Shown in pieces: positions 16,194-26,112 of a stretch of DNA of 64,000 nucleotides. The notes below the pieces were generated by a model. That model was given only the letters and a program-made list of their open reading frames with translations. It searched no databases and was not told where the DNA came from. The stretch is from Rhodopirellula europaea 6C (GTDB taxonomy: Bacteria > Planctomycetota > Planctomycetia > Pirellulales > Pirellulaceae), in assembly GCF_000338295.1 (NCBI RefSeq), contig NZ_ANMO01000116.1, positions 1 to 64,000 of the forward strand, read 5' to 3'. The position numbers were made by a program, and so were the translations under genes. Each line of letters begins with the position of its first letter. Positions within the stretch are counted from its first letter, which is position 1.

Positions 16194-18111
16194 TTCGATT
16201 GGCCATGCGGCGTTCATGCTGATGTGCGTGCTGTGGATGCACTGGCCTCGTCGTGGTCATGTCATGATGTTGGTGCTGGGGATGACCGTGGTGTTGATGT
16301 CCGTCGCTGGTGGTGGACTCAGTACAACCGTGACGGCGCAGACGGCGTTGGGTTTGACCGTGTGCATCGGCTTCGTACTGGCGACGCGGGCGATGAACAG
16401 TGGTTTGTCAAAGGAACAAGCGGCCGCGGGACCGCAGTCGTACGAGGAAACACCCAAGCGAATTGGCGGGGCGCTGTATCGGTTCATGGCACTGTTCGCG
16501 ATGCTGATCGCGGCGTCCGCAACCACTCACGCCACGATTTGGTTTTTGCCGGATGTCCAGGCGGGCGTGATGGCTCAGCTAAACGACCGTTTGGAAGCGA
16601 CTTCCAGTCGAGGTTGGGGCGGAACGGATCGATACGTCACCGGTTCGCGTTTGGGAAACGTTCGCGAGTCCATTCTTAGCGATCCCGCAGCAGTCGCGTT
16701 GAGAGGTTTTGCCGAGACCAAACCTGGATACCTTCGCGGAAATGTTTACGACTCCTACAGCAACGGGCGTTGGCGAACGTCTCGCAAGTGGATCTTCCAG
16801 TCGCCTCCCGGCAGTGGTGTCCGGCGTGTTGCGGAAGCTCGTTTTCTGCGTCCCGATGGTGTTGCGACGATGTCGCTACAAATTGCGGACGATCATCTTC
16901 GCCAGCGTTACTCCATGCGAATTGGTTCGGTGGAAGAGGAGGTTGATCCTTCGATCGAGCTGATGAACTGGAATGGTGTTGAAGCGACTGACATTGGTGG
17001 CGGACGATTTGTTGGGACTGTCGAGATTCATGGTGAACCCAGCAAGGGACAAAAAGTGTTCTTGCCCGCGGCGACGCGTTGGATTGAGTTGGCGGGCGAA
17101 GGCGTCGGGATCACGCCGCATGGATTGTTGGGGTATGGGGTGGATGTTCGTTGGCCTTGGGTGGCTGGCGTTCAAGAGTTTCCTCCCGCCGAGCAATTAG
17201 GCCAGGAAGATCGCGAAGCCTTGGTGCGTGTGGATTCAGAGTTTCAATCGCAGCTGAAACCGCTGACCGAAGGTTTGATGGATGGTGTGAAGACCAACGC
17301 GGAACGCGCTGATCGAGTCGCTCGGTTCTTCAAGCAGAACTACGAGTACTCGCTCGACCCGGTTAGCGTTCCGCCAAAGGTCGATCCTTTGACCCACTTC
17401 ATTCAAAGTCGCCATCCAGCTCACTGTGAGCTGTTTGCCAGTGCGACTGCATTGATGTTGCGTACGGTAGGTGTCCCCACTCGTTACGTGACCGGCTACG
17501 TCATGGACGAACTCGACGATGCGGGGGAAGCGTATTTGGCTCGCAACCGAGACGCGCACGCGTGGGTCGAGTACTACGACGAAGACGCTTCCCGATGGTT
17601 GCCCGTCGAGTCGACGCCGGGGCGTTCTTACCTTTCCATGCAGCACCAGGAAGTGTCGTTGCCGGGCGCCGGAGGCGTTGGAAGCGACGAGCAAACCGAG
17701 GACATCACAAGGAGTTGGTTTGCTCCCATCTTGAGTTGGTGGGCATCGCTGCGAGCGACCAATACTCTGGTCACTTTATTCCGTTGGTTGCAGGTGCCTC
17801 TGTTGGTGTTCCTCGTCGCGGTGTTGTGGCGACGAAACCAAACCAAGGCCGATGACCAACGCAGCGTTCAGTTGGCTGCCGAGCGCCGACGGATGGACCG
17901 ACGTATTCGCAGGCTCGGTTGGGTGCGACGGCCGAGTGAAACGCTGCACACGTTTGCAAGCCGTTTAGAAGTCGAAGCGGTCGCCAGTCCGTCGGGAGAG
18001 GAGTTGTTGAATGCTGCGAACTGGTATCGCGAGCATGCGGTGGAGTGTTATCGCGGTGCGCCGATGACGACGTCACTCACTCGGAAGGACGTCTCAGTCG
18101 TTCAAACGTGA
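16174..18111 (+). CDS. TgpA-like membrane transglutaminase-domain protein
   Basis: A membrane protein of about 645 residues with a transglutaminase-like (papain-fold) domain. Several N-terminal helices (AAFMLMCVLWMHW, MMLVLGMTVVLMS, LTVCIGFVLATRA, FMALFAMLIAASA) precede an extracytoplasmic region. The catalytic triad can be read as Cys in HPAHCELFASATALML, His in RDAHAWVEYYDED and Asp in that same region. A C-terminal helix (LQVPLLVFLVAVLW) leads to a DUF4129-like tail. The frame is open to a TTG at 16126; GTG at 16174 is my choice, and ATG at 16216 is possible. It is last in the MoxR operon, and its end overlaps the convergent DUF971 gene by 35 bases. Confidence 0.85.
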   Translation: MLLVAVDSIGHAAFMLMCVLWMHWPRRGHVMMLVLGMTVVLMSVAGGGLSTTVTAQTALGLTVCIGFVLATRAMNSGLSKEQAAAGPQSYEETPKRIGGALYRFMALFAMLIAASATTHATIWFLPDVQAGVMAQLNDRLEATSSRGWGGTDRYVTGSRLGNVRESILSDPAAVALRGFAETKPGYLRGNVYDSYSNGRWRTSRKWIFQSPPGSGVRRVAEARFLRPDGVATMSLQIADDHLRQRYSMRIGSVEEEVDPSIELMNWNGVEATDIGGGRFVGTVEIHGEPSKGQKVFLPAATRWIELAGEGVGITPHGLLGYGVDVRWPWVAGVQEFPPAEQLGQEDREALVRVDSEFQSQLKPLTEGLMDGVKTNAERADRVARFFKQNYEYSLDPVSVPPKVDPLTHFIQSRHPAHCELFASATALMLRTVGVPTRYVTGYVMDELDDAGEAYLARNRDAHAWVEYYDEDASRWLPVESTPGRSYLSMQHQEVSLPGAGGVGSDEQTEDITRSWFAPILSWWASLRATNTLVTLFRWLQVPLLVFLVAVLWRRNQTKADDQRSVQLAAERRRMDRRIRRLGWVRRPSETLHTFASRLEVEAVASPSGEELLNAANWYREHAVECYRGAPMTTSLTRKDVSVVQT

Positions 18112-18481
18112 ACAAGCCGGATGAGTGTCCGTCGCTGAAGCCGATGTTGTACGCATAGGTTCCCACCGGACGCATCGATTCAATGGTCAGCGGGCGAGCC
18201 TCCGCCGCACTCAAGACTGGCAGTCCGAGCGGTTGTGGAGGTTTCTTGGCATCTGCCGCGCCAGCGTTTTTATCGGTCAACGTCACCGCTTCGTGACCGC
18301 CGGTTTCGCCCCGTTTTTCGCGACAGGTCGCACATGGGCACGCATCGCGTAATTCGCGAGCGGTCCAGGATGACGATTGTCCATCGTTCCAAAGAATGCG
18401 GATCCCTCGTTCGCCTTCACGCTCGATGGCGGTGGGAGAGTATTCGACCGGATCTTGAATGTTGCGTTTGGGAGCATTCAT
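18077..18481 (-). CDS. DUF971 protein (gamma-butyrobetaine hydroxylase N-terminal-like domain)
   Basis: A 134-residue protein of the DUF971/GBBH-like N-terminal family. Signature features are [29 protein letters not shown] (start of the domain, with a CxCxxC cluster that may bind metal) and the C-terminal [25 protein letters not shown]. Free-standing members have been linked to Fe-S or Mrp/ApbC contexts; the role here is open. Its start overlaps the stop of the dehydratase gene by 4 bases, so the two are probably translated together. Confidence 0.87.
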   Translation of the reverse strand: MNAPKRNIQDPVEYSPTAIEREGERGIRILWNDGQSSSWTARELRDACPCATCREKRGETGGHEAVTLTDKNAGAADAKKPPQPLGLPVLSAAEARPLTIESMRPVGTYAYNIGFSDGHSSGLFTFERLRRPSE

Positions 18482-20493
18482 TGGGCGCTGGCCTGCTGTT
18501 GAGACTTCTCTGAGTTTTGGGCCGCAAGTGCAGCTTGACCAGCATTCAATGTCTCGATGATTTTGTTCACGTCATAGGTGCATCCGCCCCACGAGCCGCC
18601 GCCAACTTGCTGCAGTGCCGCCCACAATCGTGTGTCGTCGGGAATGTTTTCGTCTCGATCCAAACCTTCGGCCATCGGTCGGGTTCGTAAGGCTTCGATG
18701 GGATCCGCGCCGTCGATCGTGGCGACCAAGTCCACTCGTCCGTCCAGCGTGTTGCGGTCAATGATGATCTCGACCGTATCACCGTCACGCACGCGACCGA
18801 TTGGGCCGCCCGCGAGAGCTTCGGGACCAACGTGACCAACGCATGCACCCGTGCTGACGCCAGAGAACCTTGCGTCTGTTACCAGAGCGACATGCTTCCC
18901 AAAGGACAAATACTTCAGTGCAGAAGTGATTTGGTAGGTCTCTTCCATGCCGCATCCAATGGGGCCGCGACCGATCAAGACGATCACGTCACCGGCTTCG
19001 ATTGGTTTGTCCGATTGGCCCTTCACCGCCGCAATCGCATCGCTTTCTTTGGAGAAGACTCGAGCTCGTCCGCGTTTGCGATACACGCCATCGTCATCGA
19101 TCACGGTTGGATCGATCGAAGTGGCTTTGATGACCGAACCCTCCGGGCACAGGTTGCCTGATGGGAAGCAAACCGTGCTGGTCAGACCGCGTTCCTTGGC
19201 GATCGCAGGTGGCAAGATGACTTCATCGGGATCGACTCCGTCCGCGGCACGCAATCTTTCGCGGCAGACTTCGCGGCGTTCCGAGTTCTGCCACTTGTCG
19301 AGCAGTTCATTCCAGGTCATCCCGGTAACGGTTTTTTCGTCCGAGTTCCACAGGCCCGCTTCGCGAAGATGCCAAGCGACTTCTGGAACCCCGCCCGCCA
19401 AAAACAATCGAACGGTTGGATGTCCGACCGGTCCGTTGGGCAAACAGTCGACAAACCGTGGGACCGATTGATTGATGCGTCGGAAGTCGTCCGCGGTTGG
19501 TCGTCGTCGTCCGGCGGCCGCGGCGACCGCGGGAATGTGTAGCAATAGGTTGGTGCTTCCGCCCACCGCAGCATGCATCAACATTGCATTCTCAAACGCT
19601 TTGTCAGTCAGCACGTCGTGCAGCGACAATCCGGAGGCATGCATTGCCGCGGCCGTTGCTGCTGCATCACGAGCCAACCGAGTCCAAATCGGTTGCCCGC
19701 TGGGAGCGAGTGCCGCATGCGGGACGGTCATCCCAAGGGCTTCCGCGATCACCTGGCTGGTCGCTGCCGTGCCGAGAAATTGGCATCCGCCGCCGGGAGT
19801 GCCGCAGGCTTTGCAACCGGCAACCGATGCCTCTTCCAAAGTCATTTCGCCACGGCTATAGCGAGCGCCGATCGTTTGAACTTTGCCCGCGTCTTCTCCG
19901 ACCGTTGGCGGCAATGTCACGCCGCCGGGAACCAAAACATTCGCGAGGTGACCGGTGCCGGCGAGAGCCATCATCATGGCCGGCAGACCTTTGTCACACG
20001 TTGCGATGCCGATCACGCCTTTGCGACGCGGAAGCGATCGGATCAGTCGTCGCATGACGATCGCGGCGTCGTTGCGATAAGGCAACGAATCAAACATGCC
20101 GTGAGTGCCCTGCGTTCGACCATCGCAAGGGTCGCTCACAAACGCGGCGAATGGAACTCCGCCGTCGCGTTCAATTTGTTCTGCGGCGGCTCGGCCAAGC
20201 AGTCCGACTTCCCAGTGTCCGGTGTGATAGCCGAGAGCCTGCGGGGTGCCGTCCGGGTTGCGCACTCCGCCCTGAGTGCTGAGGATCAAATATTGATCGC
20301 CGAGGACTCGACGTGGATCGAATCCCATTCCGACACTTTGCGTGAGCCCAAACAGGTCACCGCTGGTCCAGGATCGAAGGATCTCGTCGGAAAGCGGAAG
20401 TTTGCCATCGGGCCCATCCGCTTTGGTTGCCAAAGTCTCGGGGGCATCCAAAGCAGCAAAGTAATCAGAAGGGTCAATCACTACGTCGGCCAC
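18478..20493 (-). CDS. IlvD/Edd-family dehydratase, YjhG/YagF (sugar-acid dehydratase) type
   Basis: A 671-residue dehydratase of the IlvD/Edd superfamily; its length and sequence fit the YjhG/YagF branch, whose characterised members dehydrate D-xylonate. Supporting motifs: [18 protein letters not shown] near the N-terminus, [14 protein letters not shown] and [18 protein letters not shown] with Cys residues likely to ligate the Fe-S cluster, [20 protein letters not shown], and C-terminal [23 protein letters not shown]. No sugar transporter or aldolase is next to it, so the substrate is inferred only from the family. It overlaps the upstream peptidase gene by 20 bases and DUF971 by 4. Confidence 0.85.
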   Translation of the reverse strand: MADVVIDPSDYFAALDAPETLATKADGPDGKLPLSDEILRSWTSGDLFGLTQSVGMGFDPRRVLGDQYLILSTQGGVRNPDGTPQALGYHTGHWEVGLLGRAAAEQIERDGGVPFAAFVSDPCDGRTQGTHGMFDSLPYRNDAAIVMRRLIRSLPRRKGVIGIATCDKGLPAMMMALAGTGHLANVLVPGGVTLPPTVGEDAGKVQTIGARYSRGEMTLEEASVAGCKACGTPGGGCQFLGTAATSQVIAEALGMTVPHAALAPSGQPIWTRLARDAAATAAAMHASGLSLHDVLTDKAFENAMLMHAAVGGSTNLLLHIPAVAAAAGRRRPTADDFRRINQSVPRFVDCLPNGPVGHPTVRLFLAGGVPEVAWHLREAGLWNSDEKTVTGMTWNELLDKWQNSERREVCRERLRAADGVDPDEVILPPAIAKERGLTSTVCFPSGNLCPEGSVIKATSIDPTVIDDDGVYRKRGRARVFSKESDAIAAVKGQSDKPIEAGDVIVLIGRGPIGCGMEETYQITSALKYLSFGKHVALVTDARFSGVSTGACVGHVGPEALAGGPIGRVRDGDTVEIIIDRNTLDGRVDLVATIDGADPIEALRTRPMAEGLDRDENIPDDTRLWAALQQVGGGSWGGCTYDVNKIIETLNAGQAALAAQNSEKSQQQASAQ

Positions 20494-21148
20494 TGGTGAG
20501 AATCAGGAGGTAATAAGCCAGCGTCATGATCGATTGCAATGTCGCGGCAACGTAAGTCAGTGCGGCAGCGTTCAGAACCTTTGCGACATAGCGTTCTTCC
20601 TGCGCCGTGATCAAACCATACTCGACCAAGTGCTCTCGAGCACGACTGGATGCATTGAATTCCACCGGCAAATTGACGACCTGAAAGAACACCACGGCCG
20701 AGAACAAGATAACCCCAATCCACATCAGTGGTGCGAACGACATGATCGCACCCAGGAATAGCAACGTCGCACCAATTCCGCTGCCGAAATTCGCGGCCGG
20801 AACGGCAAAGTTGCGGACGACCAATGGAGCGTAGTGCTGCGCGTCCTGGAATGCGTGTCCGGCTTCGTGACAAGCCACACCAAGTGCCGCCATCGAGCGT
20901 CCCGAGTAGACATCTTCACTGAGTCGCAGGACTTTGGATCGAGGGTCGTAGTGGTCCGACAATTGACCAGCAATCCGTTCGATTCCAACGGATTGCAAGC
21001 CGGCACGATCCAGCATGCGACGAGCGGCTTCGGCACCCGACATTCGTGCCGGAACTTGTGCCATCGCTGCGAACGACGATTTCACCTTCCACTGCGCATA
21101 CAGGCCCAGCAAAAACGGAGGCAAAACAAAGAGGAAGTAGATACCCAT
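20474..21148 (-). CDS. Membrane zinc metallopeptidase, YugP family
   Basis: A 224-residue membrane peptidase of the YugP/Zn_peptidase_2 family. The zinc motif HEAGHAFQ is at about residue 113, with further family stretches [22 protein letters not shown] and [15 protein letters not shown]. There is an N-terminal helix ([18 protein letters not shown]) and two or three more after the active site. Physiological substrates are not known. Its end overlaps the dehydratase start by 20 bases. Confidence 0.88.
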   Translation of the reverse strand: MGIYFLFVLPPFLLGLYAQWKVKSSFAAMAQVPARMSGAEAARRMLDRAGLQSVGIERIAGQLSDHYDPRSKVLRLSEDVYSGRSMAALGVACHEAGHAFQDAQHYAPLVVRNFAVPAANFGSGIGATLLFLGAIMSFAPLMWIGVILFSAVVFFQVVNLPVEFNASSRAREHLVEYGLITAQEERYVAKVLNAAALTYVAATLQSIMTLAYYLLILTSGRRSD

Positions 21149-21361
21149 TGAAGGAATGTTCCCTAAAACATCGATAGCAAACGCGATCGGTCGTTCGGGG
21201 CCTATTTAAAAGGCCGCCAATCGCCGAGGATCAGCCGTTCTGACAGCCGAAAACGTTCATTTTCAGCGGCAGATAGCCAATTGGGCAGGCACTCGCTGCG
21301 CCACAGCATTCAATACGCAATTGCCGCACCAACGTTCGCGGCAATCCATTGTTTCAGTTTG

Positions 21362-21814
21362 TTACGCGTACAGTTGGTAGAGCATCAGGTAGACCAAGAC
21401 ACCGGTGACGGAAACGTACATCCAAATCGGATAGGCAATTCGAACGAGTTTTTTGTGAGCCACGATGCGGCCGTTCTTGGCCAGGTAAATCGCTCGCAAC
21501 GCCAGGAACGGTACCGAGATCGCCAACAAAATGTGCGGGATCAAAATCGACAGATACGTGTACCGAGCGGCAACGGGGGCGTCCGTGGGAAAACGACGGT
21601 TGAATTCACCCGTCGATTGGTACAACGCGAATTTGTGGAACAGATAGCACAACAAGAACACCATGCTGACGCCGAACGCACGCAGCATCATCTGTTTGTG
21701 AATCTTCGCCCGGCCATTCTTGATGTAGTAAAGGCCGAGGGCGAGCAAGATTGTCGCGATCAAATTCAAGGCCGCGTTGAGGTGCGGCAAATTGGCCGCC
21801 AGTGTATCCCACAT
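21362..21814 (-). CDS. DUF420 membrane protein
   Basis: A 150-residue protein with four hydrophobic helices, matching DUF420: HLNAALNLIATILLALGLYY, KQMMLRAFGVSMVFLLCY, a central PHILLAISVPFLALRA and a final VTGVLVYLMLYQLY. The conserved HK, HKF and PHI histidines suggest metal handling or a structural role. DUF420 proteins are habitually encoded with SCO and cytochrome oxidase assembly genes, as here, where the SCO gene ends 3 bases before this one starts. Confidence 0.85.
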   Translation of the reverse strand: MWDTLAANLPHLNAALNLIATILLALGLYYIKNGRAKIHKQMMLRAFGVSMVFLLCYLFHKFALYQSTGEFNRRFPTDAPVAARYTYLSILIPHILLAISVPFLALRAIYLAKNGRIVAHKKLVRIAYPIWMYVSVTGVLVYLMLYQLYA

Positions 21815-21817
21815 GAA

Positions 21818-22513
21818 TCAAGACTTCTTCGAGGAGGCTTCTTCCTGGAGCATGGATTTGATGCTCTCTTTCAGTGCTGCCAGTTGACGTTTTTCAGGCC
21901 AGTTGTAGAAGCCCTCGATTTTCCCATTCGGATCGACCAAGACAAAACGCTCGGTGTGAAATTGCTTGTTGACGGGCTGCTGGAAAATCTCTGCACCGAT
22001 GCGGCGGATGTAATTCAGTTCACCGGTCAAGAACAACCATTGCTCTGGATCAGCTCCAAATCTCGCGGCGTATTCGCGAAGAACCTCAGGTGTGTCGGTT
22101 TCAGGATCAACCGAGATCGCGACGAAACGCACGCCCTGCCCCTCAAACTCGTCCTGCAATTCTTTCAGCTTTTGGTTCTGAGACACGCAAATGCTGGGGC
22201 AAGTGCTGAAGAAGAAACTGACCACATACGGTGACCCTTTCAGGTCGTTGGTCGAAACCATTTCGCCGCTGCGTTCGAGCAGCTCGAACTCACTGAGCCA
22301 TTCGGCGTCTTCGGGCGGTTTGGACGGAGTGTCGTTGGCAACGTCCTCGGGACGCAGCGTCGCGTTGTCCGCCACCGCGTTGTCATTGCCGTAGATGACT
22401 TCGTCTGGCCCTGGGCCATCGGCGGGAGCGGTCGAGCTACGCAATTGCCGACCGATCAGCCCAAGGGCAACCCCGGCAACGAGGATCAGTGCGATGTGAG
22501 TGACTATTTTCAT
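21818..22513 (-). CDS. SCO1/SenC-family copper chaperone for cytochrome oxidase
   Basis: A thioredoxin-fold protein of 231 residues that delivers copper to the CuA site of cytochrome c oxidase. The N-terminal helix (ALILVAGVALGLIG) anchors it in the membrane. The copper site is CPSIC (CxxxC) in FFFSTCPSICVSQNQ, with the distal His in NKQFHTERFVLVDPNG. DPETDTPEVLREYAARFG is typical of SCO proteins. It is transcribed with DUF420; the main haem A / cytochrome operon lies about 2.7 kb further on, beyond two inserted genes. Confidence 0.93.
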   Translation of the reverse strand: MKIVTHIALILVAGVALGLIGRQLRSSTAPADGPGPDEVIYGNDNAVADNATLRPEDVANDTPSKPPEDAEWLSEFELLERSGEMVSTNDLKGSPYVVSFFFSTCPSICVSQNQKLKELQDEFEGQGVRFVAISVDPETDTPEVLREYAARFGADPEQWLFLTGELNYIRRIGAEIFQQPVNKQFHTERFVLVDPNGKIEGFYNWPEKRQLAALKESIKSMLQEEASSKKS

Positions 22514-22829
22514 GGCGAATTGCCCTGATTAGGAGTTGGTGTGCTCAGGCTCGTTTTCAAGCCGAACGGTCGGTGACCGGCCTATTTCATTGTAGTGAAG
22601 CCGTGCAATTCTCTTAACCGTTGTTTTGCGAATGCATGGATAGCTGATTGTCACCGACAGACCCGTGTTCACAGAAATCTGTGGGGCAAAACCGTCGAGT
22701 TGGTGCTCTCAACGAGTCTTTCGAGCTACTATTTCGAAATCGACCGCGCAATTCGTTGCGCTGGCGATTGAGACATTGCCCCAGGGTCGCCTGATTGCTC
22801 AGTTACCCAGCATACGCCCCAAAAGACTC
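22514..22829. other. Divergent promoter region between SCO and hydrolase genes
   Basis: About 316 bases between divergent genes, with no coding support. The in-frame extension of the hydrolase back to 22665 is not protein-like. A short dyad (CGGTCGGTGACCGGCC region near 22569-22584) lies close to the SCO start. I see no convincing -35/-10 pair. Confidence 0.4.
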
Positions 22830-23954
22830 GTGCTCTTGAATTCTCTATTTTCGAAGCGTTTGTTCGCTCAGTTTGCTGTTTCCGTTCTCATTCTTTGCCT
22901 CGGATCGAGTATTGGTTCGGCTCAGCGTCCAGGAACCGGTTCGCCGGCCCGTGGGAACTCCCAGAATGACCGGTCCGAACGCGGGCAGGGAGAGGCCGGG
23001 GGGAGACGCGGCAATGGAGAGCAGGGGCAACGGTCGCGAGGTGGAGGTGGTGAACGATCCGGTGGTGGTCGCACGCGCACCGAAACACCACCCGTGCTGG
23101 ATCAAGAGTTCATCGAAACGAAATTGCCCGCCGGCACCGAGTACATCAGCGATGTTGTCTTCAAAGAGGTGGATGGTCTGGAGTTAAAACTAGATCTGTT
23201 GCTGCCGAAGAATGAAACGAAGCGGCAACTGCCAACCGCCATTTGGATCCACGGCGGTGCTTGGATGCGTGGAAACAAAGCTCGCGACTTGCACCGATTT
23301 GACCAACTGACATCGCGAATTTTGCAAGAAGGGATGGCGTTCGTTTCGATCGAGTATCGATTGTCCAGCCAAGCATCGTTTCCCGAGCCCGTTTTGGACT
23401 GCACCGATGCCATCGCTTTTTTGAATCGCAATCGAGAGAAGTTTGGATTGGATACCGACCGCACGGTCATATTGGGGACCTCCGCGGGAGGCCACCTGGC
23501 TTCATTGATTGGCACCAGCCTCACCGTTGGAGGCAAGGATTTCGTGACGGATGCATCTCGGCCGATGGGCACAATTTTGGGCGTCGTCGACTTCTACGGA
23601 CCGACCGACTTGATCATGTTGCAGTCCAAACGCGGTGAAATCGATTTTGAGAACGATGCTTCGCCCGAGGCTCGATTTTTGGGGCATTCGCCGCTGAAGC
23701 GTCCTGACCTCGCCCGAGCCGCTTCTCCGGTCAACTATGTCAGCAAGGACTCACCGCCATTCTTGATCTTTCACGGTGACCTCGATTCTCGCGTGCCGAT
23801 GATGCAAAGCATCTACTTGAATTCCATGTTGGAAGTCAACGGTGTTGAGAGCCGATTAGTCCAGGTCGATGGTGCTCGTCATGGCGACGAGAAATTTGAT
23901 GAAACAGTTTACAATGACATGGCCATCGAATTCATCCGATCGCTGATTCATTGA
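22830..23954 (+). CDS. Secreted alpha/beta-hydrolase (BD-FAE/lipase-like)
   Basis: An exported esterase-type hydrolase. A signal peptide (FAQFAVSVLILCLGSSIGSA) precedes a Gly/Arg-rich low-complexity linker of about 60 residues (GEAGGRRGNGEQGQRSRGGG), then the hydrolase fold. The oxyanion segment is IWIHGGAWMRG, the nucleophile Ser lies in ILGTSAGGHLASL, the acid is Asp in FHGDLDSRVP and the base is His in DGARHGDE. The Gly/Arg-rich linker is common in planctomycete secreted proteins. Start is GTG at 22830 or TTG at 22836, since the signal peptide begins there. It ends 11 bases from a convergent gene. Confidence 0.82.
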   Translation: MLLNSLFSKRLFAQFAVSVLILCLGSSIGSAQRPGTGSPARGNSQNDRSERGQGEAGGRRGNGEQGQRSRGGGGERSGGGRTRTETPPVLDQEFIETKLPAGTEYISDVVFKEVDGLELKLDLLLPKNETKRQLPTAIWIHGGAWMRGNKARDLHRFDQLTSRILQEGMAFVSIEYRLSSQASFPEPVLDCTDAIAFLNRNREKFGLDTDRTVILGTSAGGHLASLIGTSLTVGGKDFVTDASRPMGTILGVVDFYGPTDLIMLQSKRGEIDFENDASPEARFLGHSPLKRPDLARAASPVNYVSKDSPPFLIFHGDLDSRVPMMQSIYLNSMLEVNGVESRLVQVDGARHGDEKFDETVYNDMAIEFIRSLIH

Positions 23955-23965
23955 GATCACATCGG

Positions 23966-25159
23966 CTACTGTGAGTGGCCAATCCGTTTCCGCCCGGTGA
24001 CGGTGGACAGGTCGTGTTTGGAGCCATGCCGCTGCCCGCGGTTGGCTGCATCGGGATCGTGTTGGTCTCGGCCGTTGCCTCTCGACATCACCAGCGAAAT
24101 GCCGCACTCGAGTTTGAGCCAATCCAAAGCGGCTTGTTTGACCGCGAGTGTGCGAGCGTGGGTCAACGTCGATTGACTGAAGACTTGGTCTTCGGTCATC
24201 GCGTTCGGTGTTTGCGAAACTTGTTTGGGCATTCCGCCCACGTAGCCTTCTGCATATGACGCGCCGCTGCCGCGAGAATGCCCGCCGTATTGCAATTGAG
24301 CAGCGGTCGCGATGGTCAGCAACAATTCGCGAAATAGCAGGATGCAGTTTTTGACATCGTCGACGGGACCGTAGAACCAAAACAACGTTCGGTTTTGTTT
24401 GCGGCCGTAGTACCACTGCACCATCGGGAAGATCTCTCCACTGACGTACGCTGCCAACGCCTTTTCCCATGCGCACGCTCGGCGTCCGTTCACCGGGCAA
24501 GCCATTCGTGTGTAGGAAACGCTTTCGATGTTGTCGTCTTCGGTGATGTCTTCGCGAGACAAGTTGTGACGCAGCATCAGGCTTTGCATCATTCGCAACG
24601 CGTTTCGTTTTTCACCTTCCGTGCTGGCGTGATTGCTGGCCGTTGTGTCCAGGGCACGCAAGCGGCGAAGGATCTTTTCGAATTCGTTTTGAGTCAGCAG
24701 TTGTTCGCTGTCCTGTGGTCGTTGAGGACCGATGGCGGGCAACTTTGAATCAGACGTTGCACCCGTGAACGTCCAGTAGTTCACGATGGCATAGTCGCCA
24801 TCGTCCATTGGATTCCAAGTGTCATGAATCTCATGATCGATGAGGCAGCAGAAGTGGCCTCCGCGCCGCGTGTTGAGTTTCTCAAGATGCACAACCACGA
24901 CACCGCGAGGCAAATGTTCGGCTTGGAATGGACGTCCGTTGCCCTGGTGTCGGTGCCACAGGTTGGCGCGAAGGTATTCATCCCCGACCGAGCTGCTGAC
25001 TCCGTTGCGAACGGTCTTGTTCGCGGATTTCCCCAGGGATTGGTAGACGTCGCGATAGCTTGTTCCCGTGGCGATCGCGATTGCTCGGGTCACACAGTCT
25101 CCTGCCAAGCCAACAAATCCCGCCGAGGATCGTCCGCCGTCGTTCCAGATGAAGTCCAT
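23966..25159 (-). CDS. Fusion of a phage-type cysteine-peptidase-like domain with DUF2786
   Basis: A 397-residue protein with two parts. The first (about 1-120) has a Cys22 in GLAGDCVTRAIAIATG, His102 in RRGGHFCCLID and Asp113/Asn116 in HDTWNP, an order typical of papain-like cysteine peptidases such as those in phage genomes. The second (about 150-340) resembles DUF2786: LRRLRALDTTASNHASTEGE, LMLRHNLSREDI, then WEKALAAYVS and a FWFYGPVDDVKNCILLFREL stretch. The basic, His/Asn-rich tail is probably disordered. The ATG at 25159 (MDFIWNDGG) is preferred to 25198. Both domains are typical of mobile DNA, and the gene breaks the cytochrome-biogenesis cluster. Confidence 0.65.
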   Translation of the reverse strand: MDFIWNDGGRSSAGFVGLAGDCVTRAIAIATGTSYRDVYQSLGKSANKTVRNGVSSSVGDEYLRANLWHRHQGNGRPFQAEHLPRGVVVVHLEKLNTRRGGHFCCLIDHEIHDTWNPMDDGDYAIVNYWTFTGATSDSKLPAIGPQRPQDSEQLLTQNEFEKILRRLRALDTTASNHASTEGEKRNALRMMQSLMLRHNLSREDITEDDNIESVSYTRMACPVNGRRACAWEKALAAYVSGEIFPMVQWYYGRKQNRTLFWFYGPVDDVKNCILLFRELLLTIATAAQLQYGGHSRGSGASYAEGYVGGMPKQVSQTPNAMTEDQVFSQSTLTHARTLAVKQAALDWLKLECGISLVMSRGNGRDQHDPDAANRGQRHGSKHDLSTVTGRKRIGHSQ

Positions 25160-25230
25160 TGCTGTATTGCGAAAATGTGGAGAAAGGACGCGGTTCAATT
25201 TGGATCGTGATCGACATCAGCGTCGATGGA

Positions 25231-26112
25231 TCAAACCATCGTATCGGCCTTTCGGCTTCCTCGCATCAGACGCCATGCGATCACCACAACGACGATCGTG
25301 GCAATCACGGTCACGGTCCAGCATGTCATCGAAGAAGGAGCAAATCCTGCCGATGACAAATCCAATGTGGGATTCAGCAGTCGACGCAGTTCCAGCATTG
25401 AATAACTCAGTGGGTTCAGTTGCATGATGCCCGCGAGCACCCAGCCGCCCCAATCGCCTATCGTCGCCGCCCCGGATTCAATGACCGGTCCAGAGGGGCT
25501 CCATTCGGGAATCGGAAAGAACGTTCCGGCGAGCAACCACATCGGCATCAAGCCCAGCATCATGATCGCGTGAAAGCCTTGTGTGCTTTCCATCGGCCAG
25601 GCCACGATCATTCCCAGGGCGCACATCGCAATCGCGATGATTGCCAATAGCAACAGCAGCCAAGGAAACGTCCATGCGATCGAAGCCGCACCGACCAAGT
25701 ACACCAGCAGCAAAAAGATCAACGCTTGTGCCCAGGCGATCGCGGCTCCACCGAGCACTTTGCCGACCAGAACGGGAAAGCGTCCCGCGGGCGAAACCAG
25801 CACCGATTGCATGAAGCCTTCCCGGCGATCTTCGATCACTGAGATTGTCGCGAAAATGGCGGTGAAAAGGACGATCAGTCCGATTGTGCCCGGCAAAAAG
25901 AATTGCGAGAAGCTTTCGCCTCCGGCTGATTCGAACGAGCCTCGCAGCCCGGTTCCAAACAGCAACCAAAACAAGAGCGGTTGCACGATCGCGGCGGTTA
26001 CGCGGTTTCGTTGGCGAAAGAACCGCGTCCATTCGCGTCGCGCCAACATCCACGCGGCGCCCATGCGAGCGGAGGTCGTCATGCCGGAGTCGGTCATTGC
26101 AGGAGAACTCAT
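25231..26112 (-). CDS. ABC-2 type transporter permease
   Basis: A 293-residue permease with six helices, in the order expected for ABC-2/DrrB proteins: AAIVQPLLFWLLFGTGL, FFLPGTIGLIVLFTAIFATIS, AQALIFLLLVYLVG, WLLLLLAIIAIAMCALGMI, GFHAIMMLGLMPMWLLAGTFF and CWTVTVIATIVVVVIAW. DRREGFMQSVLVSPAGR is the conserved cytoplasmic loop. Its start overlaps the ATPase stop by 4 bases. The pair lies in a haem A / cytochrome oxidase operon, so a role in haem, cofactor or copper export for oxidase assembly is plausible but unproven. Confidence 0.88.
   Translation of the reverse strand: MSSPAMTDSGMTTSARMGAAWMLARREWTRFFRQRNRVTAAIVQPLLFWLLFGTGLRGSFESAGGESFSQFFLPGTIGLIVLFTAIFATISVIEDRREGFMQSVLVSPAGRFPVLVGKVLGGAAIAWAQALIFLLLVYLVGAASIAWTFPWLLLLLAIIAIAMCALGMIVAWPMESTQGFHAIMMLGLMPMWLLAGTFFPIPEWSPSGPVIESGAATIGDWGGWVLAGIMQLNPLSYSMLELRRLLNPTLDLSSAGFAPSSMTCWTVTVIATIVVVVIAWRLMRGSRKADTMV

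Noticed and set aside
19573-20499. 308-codon plus-strand frame opposite the dehydratase
   Set aside because: Antisense to a strongly conserved enzyme; no recognisable domain.
21281-22234. 317-codon plus-strand frame opposite SCO and DUF420
   Set aside because: It spans two clear minus-strand genes and shows only a His/Gln/Arg-rich shadow composition.
22665-22829. N-terminal extension of the secreted hydrolase
   Set aside because: The signal peptide begins near residue 56 of the open frame, so the true start is at 22830 or 22836.
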